The notes below the pieces were generated by a model that did not search any database, was not told the DNA's origin, and was given only the letters and a program-made list of their open reading frames with translations. A program made the translations under genes and the position numbers. Positions 8,893-19,400 of a stretch of 23,346 nucleotides of DNA are shown one piece after another (the stretch's first letter is position 1; each line of letters opens with the position of its first letter). Location of the stretch: assembly GCA_018296165.2 (NCBI GenBank), contig JACKQL020000258.1:1-23346 (forward strand). The letters run 5' to 3'. Origin of the DNA: Termitomyces sp. T153. Taxonomy: Eukaryota > Basidiomycota > Agaricomycetes > Agaricales > Lyophyllaceae.

Positions 8893-8922
8893 TACATAAA
8901 ATACATAGTTTCCAGATGCCGT

Positions 8923-9216
8923 ATGATGAGATCGCCGCAGGGAACGTGCGCTGTCCAGGTTGGAAGTACTAGAGTTGAAAGGAGGAACCCCAATACCCCA
9001 ATTGATCTAATGAAGCCCCTACACGAGAAACCTAAGAACTTCTCGGTGATCGGCGAGCTCCTTCATGTATTTTCCAGAGCTTGCCACGAAGGGACAAACG
9101 TCGTAGAACCAAAGACAGGAAAGCCATACCAATTGGCGCACACTACAGAAATTAGAATCATTGTATCCGTGAAAATAAATGAGTGCGATAGTCACAGATC
9201 TCTATTCAAAATCTGA
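8923..9216 (+). CDS. Coding-like open frame, unknown product
   Basis: ATG at 8923, 97 codons to TGA. The middle (PIDLMKPLHEKPKNFSVIG, then ELLHVFSRACHEGTNVV) is protein-like. It lies just after the segment ending at 8892 on the same strand, and an intron joining them is possible, but I found no splice pair of normal length that keeps both frames. No family recognised. Confidence 0.3.
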   Translation: MMRSPQGTCAVQVGSTRVERRNPNTPIDLMKPLHEKPKNFSVIGELLHVFSRACHEGTNVVEPKTGKPYQLAHTTEIRIIVSVKINECDSHRSLFKI

Positions 9217-9630
9217 CCTTCCATTGGTAACTTCTCAGCGAGTACCACAGCAGTCCGTATCTGATGTGAATTGTCGTCAAAGATATCTTTTGACCGCTGA
9301 GCCTACTTGTCGGAGTCTCGCACTATTCTCAGTTAGGAAGCATTTTGTTATCTGATTTTGGACAAATTATATGTGGACATAGCTCAAGTCCGTAACGGGC
9401 TCCCAGCGCCGAAGAATCGAAATGCGGGCACAAGGGAGGTGTCCCGCGAGGGATTGGCAGGTCCAGACTCTCCGGCGTCTTCCCGACTGCTCTGGAGATG
9501 CACATAATGATATACGTTCCTCCACCGTGGCAGCCGTTGAGCAACGTTCTTATCTTCAGGCATCCACGTCTGACGAAATCCCAGCAATCGATGTCGTCAA
9601 AGCTTCTGGTGCACATAACACCCTCATATA
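9217..9630. other. No supported gene
   Basis: Short frames occur on both strands. A few forward stretches, such as PPWQPLSNVLIFRHPR near 9520, look protein-like but are broken by stops. It may be decayed coding sequence. Confidence 0.3.
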
Positions 9631-9966
9631 ATGGGCGAGGTTGGTAGGTTCAATACAAAGGATCGTAAGGAAGAGAGAAATGGGTGGGATCAGCCGCTGA
9701 GCCCAGAAATGATCCGAGAGCCTAGTTTGAGATATACACGACCGTGCTCGAGCTCGCATTCTCACTCCAAACGCGTCCAATCTTTCAAATATATGAGTGT
9801 GCAAATCTTATTGGTCCGTCAAGATCAACAACGCGCCAACTCTATCGCACACACTACGATGACAATTCTAAATCGAAACAACGCCCGTGAGCAAGAGATT
9901 CTCGACAACCCGTTCTCTCTGTCTTTTCCCTCTTGTACCTCGTTAACGTCCGCTCATCCTCCATAG
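9631..9966 (+). CDS. Small open frame, unknown product
   Basis: ATG at 9631, 111 codons to TAG. Basic and serine-rich with no recognisable domain. It lies about 50 bp upstream of the spliced candidate at 10016 and could be its first exon, although I could not fix a donor that joins the frames. Weak call. Confidence 0.25.
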   Translation: MGEVGRFNTKDRKEERNGWDQPLSPEMIREPSLRYTRPCSSSHSHSKRVQSFKYMSVQILLVRQDQQRANSIAHTTMTILNRNNAREQEILDNPFSLSFPSCTSLTSAHPP

Positions 9967-10015
9967 CAATAAACTGTATGCCCCTTCGATTCTGTTGCTA
10001 ACTCTGACATCTAGT

Positions 10016-10533
10016 AGCGTCCGCGACGGAGAATCTTCCACCACTGTTCTCGGCGATACACCCAATGCACTTAGTACCACGACCAAGTCCTTCCCTGGCG
10101 GCGGTACGTAGTCCATCTTCATTTCAACCACGCCCTCTGTTTCGCAAGCGCTCTTCTGTTTTGCAAGCGCACTTGCGTTTGCGTTCTTCTGCATCCGAAG
10201 TGGGAATGTTAATACGTTGCTTACCACAGGTGGCCTGAACAAAGGATCATTGACGGGTACTCCGCTTTTCTTTCCATTTTTGACTGTTAGATGATTATAC
10301 ATGCAGCTCCTGGCAAAGGCATGGAAGTGAGCAAAGAGATGACAGATTCTGATGTTGGTAAGCTTAGGACGCGGCGGGGTGAGTGGTCCTCAGGGTAACG
10401 GATCATTTGATTGGTACCGAGGTTGTTATTACGATCTATCTGAATCAGCGATGGAACTGGCTGAGAAGCGTCTTCACGCGTACAAACTGACACCCTCGAT
10501 ACCACGTCTTTTCGAAACGTGATTCTCCTTCCG
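10016..10533 (+). CDS. Multi-exon gene candidate, unknown product, partial
   Basis: Four short exons join in a constant reading frame: 10016-10103, 10230-10256, 10307-10357 and 10466-10533. The introns (126, 50 and 108 bp) begin GTACGT, GTACTC and GTAAGC and all end in AG, and all three fall after the first base of a codon. The product is Ser/Thr/Gly-rich at first (SVRDGESSTTVLGDTPNALS), then GKGMEVSKEMTDSDVEASS and TSFRNVILLP. The true start is not visible, and the next donor (GTTCGT at 10534) has no clear partner. Coding-like pieces follow at 10620-10790 (AFKHLVSAFYKTGLERCGAK) and 11040-11150, but with stops or frame changes, so the 3' half may be decayed. No domain recognised. Confidence 0.4.
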
Positions 10534-11340
10534 GTTCGTATCATTCCCACCCACCTCTCAATATCTTTTGCGTTTATTCTCACTCGCTCATCTTGCTTAG
10601 ACATCGAGATCTTAAATTGAGCAGTGGCATTCAAACACCTTGTCTCTGCGTTCTACAAGACCGGGTTGGAGCGGTGCGGCGCGAAACAGTTCCAGGAGGG
10701 TATGGAGTGTGGATAAGCAAGTGGTATGAACAGCTTACAGAAGAATGGGAAGACGCATGTGCAGTTTTTGGACAGTGCGCTTGGGTTAAAGGCGTGTTCG
10801 TGTTATTTGTAAAGACAAGATGGTGCTGATATGGGATACGTTGTAGGAAGGAGAAGGATGGGTGTTCTGCAGGATCGCGTGGGTAACTGTTATTGTCACT
10901 TGTGGTCTGGTATTCGAAAGAAAGAGAGCTGATTGTGATGTTTATGATAGGCTTCCCAGACGGTCGCGACGTCTATCATGAGTGTCAAGTCTCGTCATGC
11001 AGCATGGATAAATTCCGTGTTTTCGAGTCTATCCCTGCTTATTCCCAGCCCTGCACGAACAGCAAAAGACTCAATGGTCTAAAGAGATGAACACTTTCTT
11101 CACTCACTTTGGCGATATATTGGAGCTTATGGACCCTGCTGTCTTTGCATGATAAGAACGCTTACTTCTCCCCATGATCAATCACAGCGATCACAACCTG
11201 TCTATTTAGAACTTCTCGGCCTTTTGCAGACATCATCTTTATGCGACAAGATGGCTGAGTATACATATAAAGGGCAACGACGTTGTCTGTTGCCAATACT
11301 CGCTCGTAATCGGGGTTCTTTGTCACTCGTCACGGTTTTC
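10534..11340 (+). other. Possible decayed exons, unassigned
   Basis: Protein-like pieces on the plus strand are separated by stops and frame changes: AFKHLVSAFYKTGLERCGAK (about 10623-10690), EEWEDACAVFGQCAWVKG (about 10739-10795) and TFFTHFGDILELMDPAVFA (about 11090-11150). They may continue the gene at 10016. No convincing complete model. Confidence 0.25.
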
Positions 11341-11356
11341 AGGTGATACTGGAGTC

Positions 11357-11629
11357 TTGATCAGCACGATGCATACGGTGAAACTTGTAGTCACCAGCGC
11401 GTCCGGCGTCGGTTTGCAAAACTCAGTAAGGTCATCACCGATTTCCTCTTCATCCTTCCTTAGTCAATTCTTGCACTGCGCGCAGTACATCTCTGGCGAG
11501 TTCTCTGGCGGCTATCTGGCCACCATTCCTTATCTCAGCAATCCGGCGGATAAGATACTGCCTGATACGTTACAGCGCCGTAAAGTTTTGGGCTTCTGTT
11601 TATCTTCATGTGCGACAGGATGTACCTGA
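11357..11629 (+). CDS. Open frame, unknown product
   Basis: 90 codons to TGA, starting near the ATGCATACGG at about 11368. The segments KLVVTSASGVGLQNS and HCAQYISGEFSGGYLATIPY are protein-like. A GTAAGG donor at about 11427 inside the frame suggests a splice here. No family could be assigned. Confidence 0.25.
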   Translation: MISTMHTVKLVVTSASGVGLQNSVRSSPISSSSFLSQFLHCAQYISGEFSGGYLATIPYLSNPADKILPDTLQRRKVLGFCLSSCATGCT

Positions 11630-11994
11630 ACGCTTTTGAAGGTTTTTCGCGGTAGTGATGCTGTCCTGCTATCTTCGATGTCAATTCACCCGCGACAATG
11701 ACGACGTTGATCGAGTGGGCAGGCCGAGTTTTGAGAACAGACTCCATTGGCAAATCAGGACCACACAAGACTTTTTGTTGCGTGGTGGTAGAAAGCAAAA
11801 TGAACGTGGCTGACGGGAAAGAATGCGTGATGGAAACGGACGCTGTGACATTTTTACGGAACTGGTTTCACTGACGATTTCGCCTTAAAACACTGTCCTT
11901 CACAATGACCCTGATCTATACCCTCCATTTTCATCGCATGCCGTCATTCGGACTCCAGAGACCGTTGAATCTCCCACGGCTCATTGTCAACACT
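11630..11994. other. No supported gene
   Basis: Short frames only, on both strands, with no splice structure I trust. Confidence 0.35.
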
Positions 11995-12407
11995 GATCTG
12001 ACTCCAATCGCAAATTCACATTCCATGATTGGCATTTTGCTCGCGAATCCAGCGGGACTGCTTCCTCCACCACCGTAACCGCCAAAACTGCGTCTCATGA
12101 TAATACATTTGTAGTATTCCCGCCTCCACCGGCTCGGCGTCCGAAGCTCTCCTTTACCTCGGCCAAAACGGATGCAGGTGTCCCGGAGGTATTCGAATGT
12201 AACGCACAACAGGTAGTTAGGCGACAGGAATACCAAGAGCGTCTCACGGCACAGCGCATATATACTCGAGAATGGAGTACAGAAGATACGGTGCAGCTTG
12301 ACATGTTGCAGAGAACAGGAGAGGGCAAGGATGACATGTTGCAGTTCGTAATTTTCATCAACGTTATCGATACTTATCCTATATTCGTTTTCGTCATATG
12401 CTCGATA
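11995..12407 (+). CDS. Open segment of about 137 codons, unknown product
   Basis: The forward frame is free of stops from 11995 to TGA near 12405. It reads like a charged, helical protein in the middle (VRRQEYQERLTAQRIYTREW) and ends hydrophobic (FVIFINVIDTYPIFVFVICS). No ATG near the 5' end, so it would be an exon of a larger gene or a relic. No family recognised. Confidence 0.25.
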
Positions 12408-12741
12408 TCATGATAAAGCAAAATATGATTATGACTCTCACTTCATTGAAGTTTATTCAAAATGACCCTCGTATGTATGATAACGAAGGCTTCAAAAAAG
12501 TGGTTTTGTTGATGTATCCACTCAGCCCATCTACCGATCCTTGGAACAAAGTTGGTCAGGCTCTTGACACTGTATAGCTATAGTCCTATTCTTCGATTTG
12601 ATTAATAATGACCTCCGAGCGGACGTAGTGAGCAGGAGAGTAGTGAGCAGGTGAGGCTGATAGGATTGTTATACACTTTGGCCATCTCGCCCACTTCATA
12701 AGAATCTGTTTGCACGATAGCTACTCCATAAGCCTCACCCG

Positions 12742-12927
12742 ATGGATAATAGTTCATCGAAGACGGTGCATGAGCAAGTCATGACACAGATGACGCCCGC
12801 CTCGGGTTGGGCATCCGATTACACTATGGATTTACTTCTTCATGCGAGTAGGAAAATCGAATTAGAATCTGCGCACTTTGATGAAGAAGTGGACCGGTTG
12901 CCGTCTCAATCTTTTCGGACAGAATGA
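12742..12927 (+). CDS. Small open frame, unknown product
   Basis: ATG at 12742, 61 codons to TGA. Acidic, with no signal peptide, membrane segment or known motif. Could be chance. Confidence 0.15.
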   Translation: MDNSSSKTVHEQVMTQMTPASGWASDYTMDLLLHASRKIELESAHFDEEVDRLPSQSFRTE

Positions 12928-12929
12928 AC

Positions 12930-13870
12930 ACGATAAAGACAGTTCAAGTACACCAGACGTTGTTGCAGCTTGTAACACGAAACAAATATAGGTTCCAGGT
13001 GTACTCTGTAGAAACTTCTCGTCTCGAATTCGATTGCCGTATTGATGATTGAGTCTGTCAATGATAATGTTGGTGAAAAGTTTAGTATGTACCCCTCCCA
13101 ACATTGTCTATATGCATAGGCTGATCTTCAATCATAGACCAGCCCCGCAAATCTTCAGCAGTGCAAATCGTACATGACGTGCCGTGAGGATGGCTCGATT
13201 TGTAGGAACTAGGAAGGTCAATTAGATCTCAAGAGCGATCGGTAAACGAATGCATAAATTGAGATATCTAGGATATGTTTCAGCTTTCAGTAAAGGGCAT
13301 ACATACAATATGGTGGGCTCTGGTGGGTGCTAAGGCGCCAACGCCGGAATTGTAAGCAAGACGCAAAGTGTATCCAGCCCACTTATTGCCTTTGAGGTCA
13401 GCTGTTTTCTTAAAATGACAGCAAGTCTGGCAGACGACGGTTGATCAATCCAGCATGATACGACTTTGAAAGATGTCATCTAGGTGCATCTTCTAACCCC
13501 TATCATTAGATCCTTTGATTTATTGTCCAATTGTGATCTTGTAACTTACACTGTATTTGACCCACCAGACTAGCAAGTGTGTGAGAGCTAAAGCGCTAAA
13601 GCTCCATAATTTTTTATGGAAAAAAGCACGTGCACGCCTTCATATTGTCCATCTAGGCCCCTACGACGCCGGTCGGATGAGATGGACTAATTTCTACGGA
13701 GACTCACAGTTTTTGCTGTACTTGTCAATTTGCAACAACGCACAATTCAATGAAACGCTTTGACCATGTGTTATCTTAGTGGGTGTAATGGATCGACGTC
13801 TTTGATTTTTACTGGTGAAATCGTACACCTCGTCTATGAAAAGATCCGCTGGCTCAAATCAAAAGTATCC
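12930..13870. other. No supported gene
   Basis: Only short frames. A partly palindromic word, GAGCTAAAGCGCTAAAGCTC, lies at about 13586. This stretch lies downstream of the 3' end of the TCF25-like gene, which is read on the minus strand. Confidence 0.4.
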
Positions 13871-13891
13871 ACTCACACAACCAACACAGGC

Positions 13892-16297
13892 CTAATCAAC
13901 ATCATCACTCTCCTCCCCCTCTTCCCTTCCCTGCTGCCTTCCCTGTCCCCTCCCAACCGCAATCTCTTCATCATTCTCATCCTCATCAGATGAAGTATCC
14001 CCTGCAATACCCACAGCACCATTCCAAAATCTTCCCAGAACGCTCCTGAACATTCGTTGTATACCCGAGATATCGAACACGGATCAATCATTATGCGTCC
14101 TGGGAACACGTAAAAAGGAAAGGCGAAACTCACCGAAATATCCCTGTGTTCATCTTCGTCTTCATCGCCTTCTTCTTCCTGCGTAGGGACTACTTCGCGC
14201 CTAGGCTCGGGTTCAACTACGGGCACTCTTTCACCTTGGCCCTCGACAGCCGCACCCCCACCCTCATCCACAGCTGCGGCGGCAAACGCCCCTGGCATCC
14301 CTCCTGCTTCCTCGTCCCCAACGATCGACCCTTGCACCTGCCCCAACACATCCTCCACCGCCTCGGGGCCAATCCTCTCCAGCATCTCCCCAAGTCCACC
14401 AGGGAACTGCGCTCTAAGTCCTCTTAAAAATTGCTACATATGCCAGACATCAGACTGTCATCTAGCAGGAATAGAAAAACATGTTGAGCACTCACCAAGA
14501 CCCTCATTCTAACCTCTCTATCCCTAATAACCGCCTCCAACATCCTCTCGTCCTCCTCATCTACCGCACCTCCTCTCCCTCTACCCCTTTCACTCCATGC
14601 AAACGCATCCTCAACCCCCTCGAAGTACACATCATCATACCGATTCACACCTGTCCCCAGTGGTACCGGATCACACGCCAATCCCGCTCCTCCCGCTCCT
14701 CCCTGTCCACCCATCAAAATATCCTTCGGCAGGAAACGGCGATGTGTACCTTCCAGTACCATAACGTGTCGGACCAGCATGCGTTGTACCTTTGTATCGG
14801 AGAGCAGGAATAAAAGGGCTGTGCGCCGAGGTGTACTGGGGAGGGAAGAGGATGAGGGCAAAGATGCGGGCGTGGGGAAGAGAGAGGTGGTTGAAGAGAG
14901 GAACCAGGAGGGGAGGAAGGAGTAAGAGGGGTCTTTCCATGGTGCGGAGGAGTGGGCAGTGTACATGTGGGCCAGAGCATGAAGGGCTGCGTGCGAGGGT
15001 GGGAGGGTTCTATAGAGCATCAATGTTGGTTAACATTGCGTATATCATGGAGAGGACATACCCCGCATCTGTATTCACTCTAAAGCTCTCGTGCGAGCGT
15101 ATGTACCCCGGCAGTGCAACCTCCAGTTTATCGGCAAGGAGCGGCACGACCTCCGGGAATGATCTTATAGCTTCTTCGAGCGCCTTCGCGCTGGGCAATG
15201 TATCGTTCGCTTTATCCTGGCCATCAAATTTGCATCAGCGATAGCAAGAGAAAAAAAAAGGAAACCTACCCCTTCTGCAACCCTCAACACCAACGCTCTA
15301 GCATATGCCCACCCAGGAAGCAAGCTTGGGTCCATCTTCCTCATCTCCTTGGCCTTCCCTCCCTTCCCCCACGTTCCCCACATTCCCTTCCCACACTCCT
15401 CCTGCTCCTTACCCTCGCGCACCTGATCGTGATACTCAAACAAATCAACCAGCCACTCCCCCATCCCACCCTTGACCGCCAGCAGATCCAGATGAAAAAC
15501 AGCACCATGCGGGTCGGAGTGAGGATCGAGGCCATAGAGGAGTCTGGAGAATTCGAAAGCAGTGCGGGTGCATCCGCGGCGTGAGAGGTCACTGTTAGTT
15601 TATTTAACATTAGAGAGCAAGGAGTGGCTTTGGGTGAGAGGGAAGACGTACCTGATTTGTCGGTGTATAGCGAGGAAGAAGGGGCGATTTTCTACGCGAT
15701 CGAAATCGAGTCTATTCGTGCCGGTTGTGAATGTAAAGGCAGCGATGAAGGCACGTTCATAGGTAAATAGAGCTCGATCGACAAAATCAACGGCTTGCGC
15801 ATATTCTATGTTCGTTGACGAGGAGTACGCATGACCACAACTCGGGCGGGGTACCTAGAAGTGAATCGTACGTCAAAAGATTGAGAAAATCGAACGTGTG
15901 GTGAGATAGACAGCATGAGAGGAGGTTAGGGACAGGCTCCTCGAGTAAATTGACTGGGTTTGTCGTGTCGATAGATAGATAGTCATCTCACAAAATCACA
16001 CAATCCTACCCTGGGATCTGAAATTCAAACAAGCTTACCATGGCCGTCGTGTACATAAATGGAACCCAACATTCGATTGGGTATCTCTATAAGCAGGGTG
16101 GTCATATCATGTATGCGTGGTGTGAAGGGGTGGTCAAACTGAATTCATAATACACAAAATTTGAATGTTAAATGAAAAAAGAAAGGAAGAAAGCGAAAGC
16201 GAGAGATTCCGTCGCTCAGGAGGAACGACCCAGATCAACAAACAGGGGGCAAAGAATACACCTTGAAGAAGAGTAAAGCGTAAACGTGTCCCGCCAT
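13892..16297 (-). CDS. TCF25/Rqc1-like ribosome quality control protein, probably 5' truncated
   Basis: TCF25/Rqc1 proteins belong to the ribosome quality control complex, which clears stalled nascent chains. Exons in reading order: 16297-16262, 16138-16039, 15805-15652, 15591-15270, 15216-15062, 15009-14496, 14433-14134, then probably 14065-13892 (584 codons). The first seven join in phase. Family features seen: EYAQAVDFVDRALFTYERAF, TGTNRLDFDRVENRPFFLA, RRGCTRTAFEF, LDPHSDPHGAVFHLDLLAVK, FPEVVPLLADKLE, then AHSSAPWK and an acidic C-terminus. The family's N-terminal part (200-300 residues before this core) is absent, because the ATG4 stop lies only about 107 bp upstream; the ATG at 16297 is simply the first usable one. 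The second intron, 233 bp, is unusually long. The last intron lacks an AG acceptor (see findings). It could be a pseudogene or a shortened working gene. Confidence 0.75.
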
Positions 16298-16402
16298 CAA
16301 GACCTGACCAAGAAGGGTGTAAACGAAGCCCGAGTGTCCGGCATGGAGAGGGTAGGGGCAAGAACCCGGCAACAGCACGAATCGGGGAGTGTCAACTCCT
16401 CT
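16298..16402. other. ATG4-TCF25 intergenic gap
   Basis: Only about 105 bp separate the ATG4 stop from the first usable ATG of the TCF25-like gene on the same strand. The frame is open through most of it, with GFVYTLLGQVLMAGHVYALL loosely resembling the family's segment before its HP-x-H-x-x-TLL motif. No promoter signal is obvious. Confidence 0.45.
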
Positions 16403-19400
16403 TCAGTCGTCCGTCAACCTCCCTCCATCCCTCGCACGAGTCGTATGCATCCTCTTTCCTCCCATCATCCCTTTCGACGTATGGCGTAGCCGATGCTCCG
16501 GCCGCAGCGGAGACACCCCATCCGTGACAGAAAAAGGGTAATGTTCCTGCTGCTGTTGTTGTTGCTGACTTTGGGCGTGACTCGAGCTACGATGCAAAGA
16601 AGACGGCATAGGGACTTTTACAGGAGGCACAAGAACCGGAACCTCCTTTCGCCCTTTTGGGTTCGTCTTGTTGTGCATTCTGAGACTCGTGTGGGCACGG
16701 ACATATGTCGGAGCGGCCGGGGCAGCAGGAGGAGGGACGTGCATCGAAGACGGGACGGATGATATAGGCGTAGGCACAGATGGATCCACCCAATCATCCT
16801 CGATATTGTCGTCACCGTCGAACATCTCATGCTTGATTTCCTTGCCATCGTCGTCGTCACGCATTTTAGGAGGTGGAGGTGGGGGCACGATAGTAAACCT
16901 CGCGTTCGAAGAAGGAGTGACCGGGTCTACAGAATCCTCCTCCATGTCCACATCTTCGCTCGTACCTCGCGCATGCTTACCCCATGTCCACTTGCACTCC
17001 CGCTCTGGCTGGCACTAGCACTCGAGGTGGATGTCGATGCCGAAGGCAAGCGTGTATCAAAGTACTCGTCCCTCTCCTCATCCTCGTCCTCATCCTCGTC
17101 CTCATTCTGCTTCTCCTCATTATCCATATCCAACAAGAAGTCATCTGGATCAGGCTCCGAGAACGACTCGAGTCCCATATTATCATCTATATCTGACGGC
17201 CACGAAGGTGGTTCCTCCTGTACCGAGAACACAGTCTTCGGAAGCTATGGAAATGCATCCATCGTTATCAGTTCAAAAGACTCAGAAAAGCAGAAAACAA
17301 AACAACGGCTCACCTCCCCAACCCGTCTCCTAAAATCCTCCCAATCACCCTCATCCCTACACACAAACCCAATCAACATACTTGGATCCAGCCCACTAAG
17401 AGACATCTTCCTAATCCGCTCGCAATGATACGTCTTCAACTCGACCGCGGGATACGCTGTAACGTAATGCTCCTGTACAGGATCGAGCACTCCCCCACCA
17501 GTGAACATGCTCAAGTCGTTTTCGTGCAGAGCTTCGGAGTGTGTAGAGCTCACACTAACGCTAGCGGAGCGCAACCGCGCTGTATTCGAATGTGTGCTGA
17601 GATTTGGCTGCGTATGTGGGCGAGGCTGTTTGATCGAAGAAGAGAGCGAGGCTTTCAGTCTATTTTTCGACTCCGTGCTCTTTCCAGATGTCAAAAACTC
17701 TTGCTGCAGCGGCGAAGGCGAAAGTGGGGCATGGTACGAAAATGTCGATGATCCTGTACGTACGGACGACGGAGAGTTTGTGGAAGCATGGTTAGGTGGC
17801 GTGTTCCGCTTGTGTCCAGGGTACGCGCTGCCCGCCTCCGATTCGTCTGGCGTCGTCTCGGTTTCGTGGGAGTGATAGCCCTGGTATGGTGGTGCTGGCG
17901 ACGGCGTAGCTGGTGGTGGTGGAGCAGGGCGTAGGGCAACAGCGGGCCGAGCATGGTGCGGGTCGAGGTAGAACAAGTTATCAGCCTGCGAGCCAACAAA
18001 GTAGTACGATGAGCTTGGTCGGCCGCCTGCAATTCCAACGGACTGAGGGAACGTGTACAACATCTACAGCCGACAAGACTACAATCAGGAAAAAACCTCC
18101 CTCCGAAAGGGCTGTCAGACTACACAACGCACCTTGATGGTTTCGTAATAGATTGGATTAACCCCGTCCAATCCAAGTCTGACGCCAATCAACAGCAGTA
18201 CGGGCCGATCACCCCACGATGTCCCTGTCAAACCCTTCTGGTGTCTCGTCGCGCTCACGCTGGTTGCGTAATTCGTATGTGAAGCACTAAAGACCTCGCT
18301 CTGGAACAGTACCCCGTCGGTGGCGACGACGACGCCTAGCCCGGCGTCTGGGAACACATTTACCAGTGTCCTGAAAAATATAGTCAGCTAGTGTCCATAG
18401 GAGGGAGGAGAATCGGAACTGACTTGATTGCACCCGCAGCTGTACTAGGTCCAAACCACTGCCCAACATCCTTACCCAGCTCTTTCCCGGCCAACGCCAT
18501 CCGATGCACGCTAAACGGGGCCTCGGGTGCAGGTGTATCAAGGAACCACGTCAAGATCTGCACATACATCGCGTAGTCAGCTGTCGGTATCGGGTGTGAA
18601 GGGCGGCGCCAGTCTAACAAGTAAATAATCAATAAAATTAAAAAATCAGAACGGAAAATTGAAGACGCACTCCGCCCAATATGTAGATGCACCAATGCAT
18701 TTGCAAGAAGACTCTGGCCAGTCCGGAGCATACATCCCCACCCCGAATCACTCGTCCAGCCCTTCTCCGCACTCGCACCACCACCACCACACGTCCACGG
18801 TCGCTGTCCTATCACAGGGCTATCACTTCCTTCCTCCTTCTTCTTATCTCCTCTCTCCTTCCGCCCTCTCGCGCTCGCATCCGCCTCACCCGAGCTGTAC
18901 GTCCCCATTGCCCACCCAGATACAGACACCGGCAATGACGAACTCGCCGCATCAACCCTATCCAGGTCTCCCAGCTGTACATCTCGGATAGGCATGAAAT
19001 TCGAACGATATGTTAACCAAATCCGCGATGTGAAATCAGCGTAAAAGACGGGTGGCCATTGTACGCCACCTGCCTTTCCTCCTCCCTGGCCTTGAATTGC
19101 GTCGGAGACGGACGACCGCATGGATGTCGTTGAAGATGAGAGGGATAGAGAAGCAGTCGTCGTAAGCGTGGTGGAATGTGGTGGAGGTTCCCATCCCGGA
19201 TGTTTGACTCCAAGAATCCATATTGGGTCTGTACAGTTATCTGGCATCGCATCACTGTCCAAAACGTACCTCATTGCCTTATCTAGATGACCTTTACCGT
19301 GTTTCGCAGCAGTGAGGAGAGCGTTAGCACCAACGCTAGATTTGGATGATGTCCCAGATGACACATTGCTCGTAGAGTTGGTGAAATAGGATTGGCTAAC

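Noticed and set aside
9943..10634. Two long reverse-strand frames (119 and 115 codons)
   Set aside because: They are antisense to the spliced plus-strand candidate and lack recognisable features.
10971..11090. Ferritin-like (Rds1-type) segment suggested by SIMSVKSRHAAWINS
   Set aside because: Only one short stretch fits, and no other part of that family is visible nearby.
11357..11629. Cytochrome P450 fragment, from SASGVGL resembling an AGFG helix motif
   Set aside because: No haem-binding Cys motif, ExxR or PERF was found in the region; a short glycine motif is not enough.
15855..16038. Shorter 184-bp version of the second TCF25 intron, with its acceptor at 15855
   Set aside because: That acceptor puts the family core out of frame. 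The acceptor at 15806 joins in phase and gives EYAQAVDFVDRAL.
16503..16580. Glutamine tract in the ATG4 tail as an unstable trinucleotide repeat
   Set aside because: It is short and uses mixed CAG and CAA codons, so it is an ordinary low-complexity tract.
16493..18137. Several long plus-strand frames opposite ATG4
   Set aside because: They are antisense shadows of ATG4 low-complexity exons (Ser, Pro, Asp/Glu and Gln tracts).
19221..19265. A possible 41-bp intron (GTACGT...TACAG) in ATG4 exon 1
   Set aside because: Removing it shifts the frame, while reading through gives [20 protein letters not shown], which continues into a family-like block.
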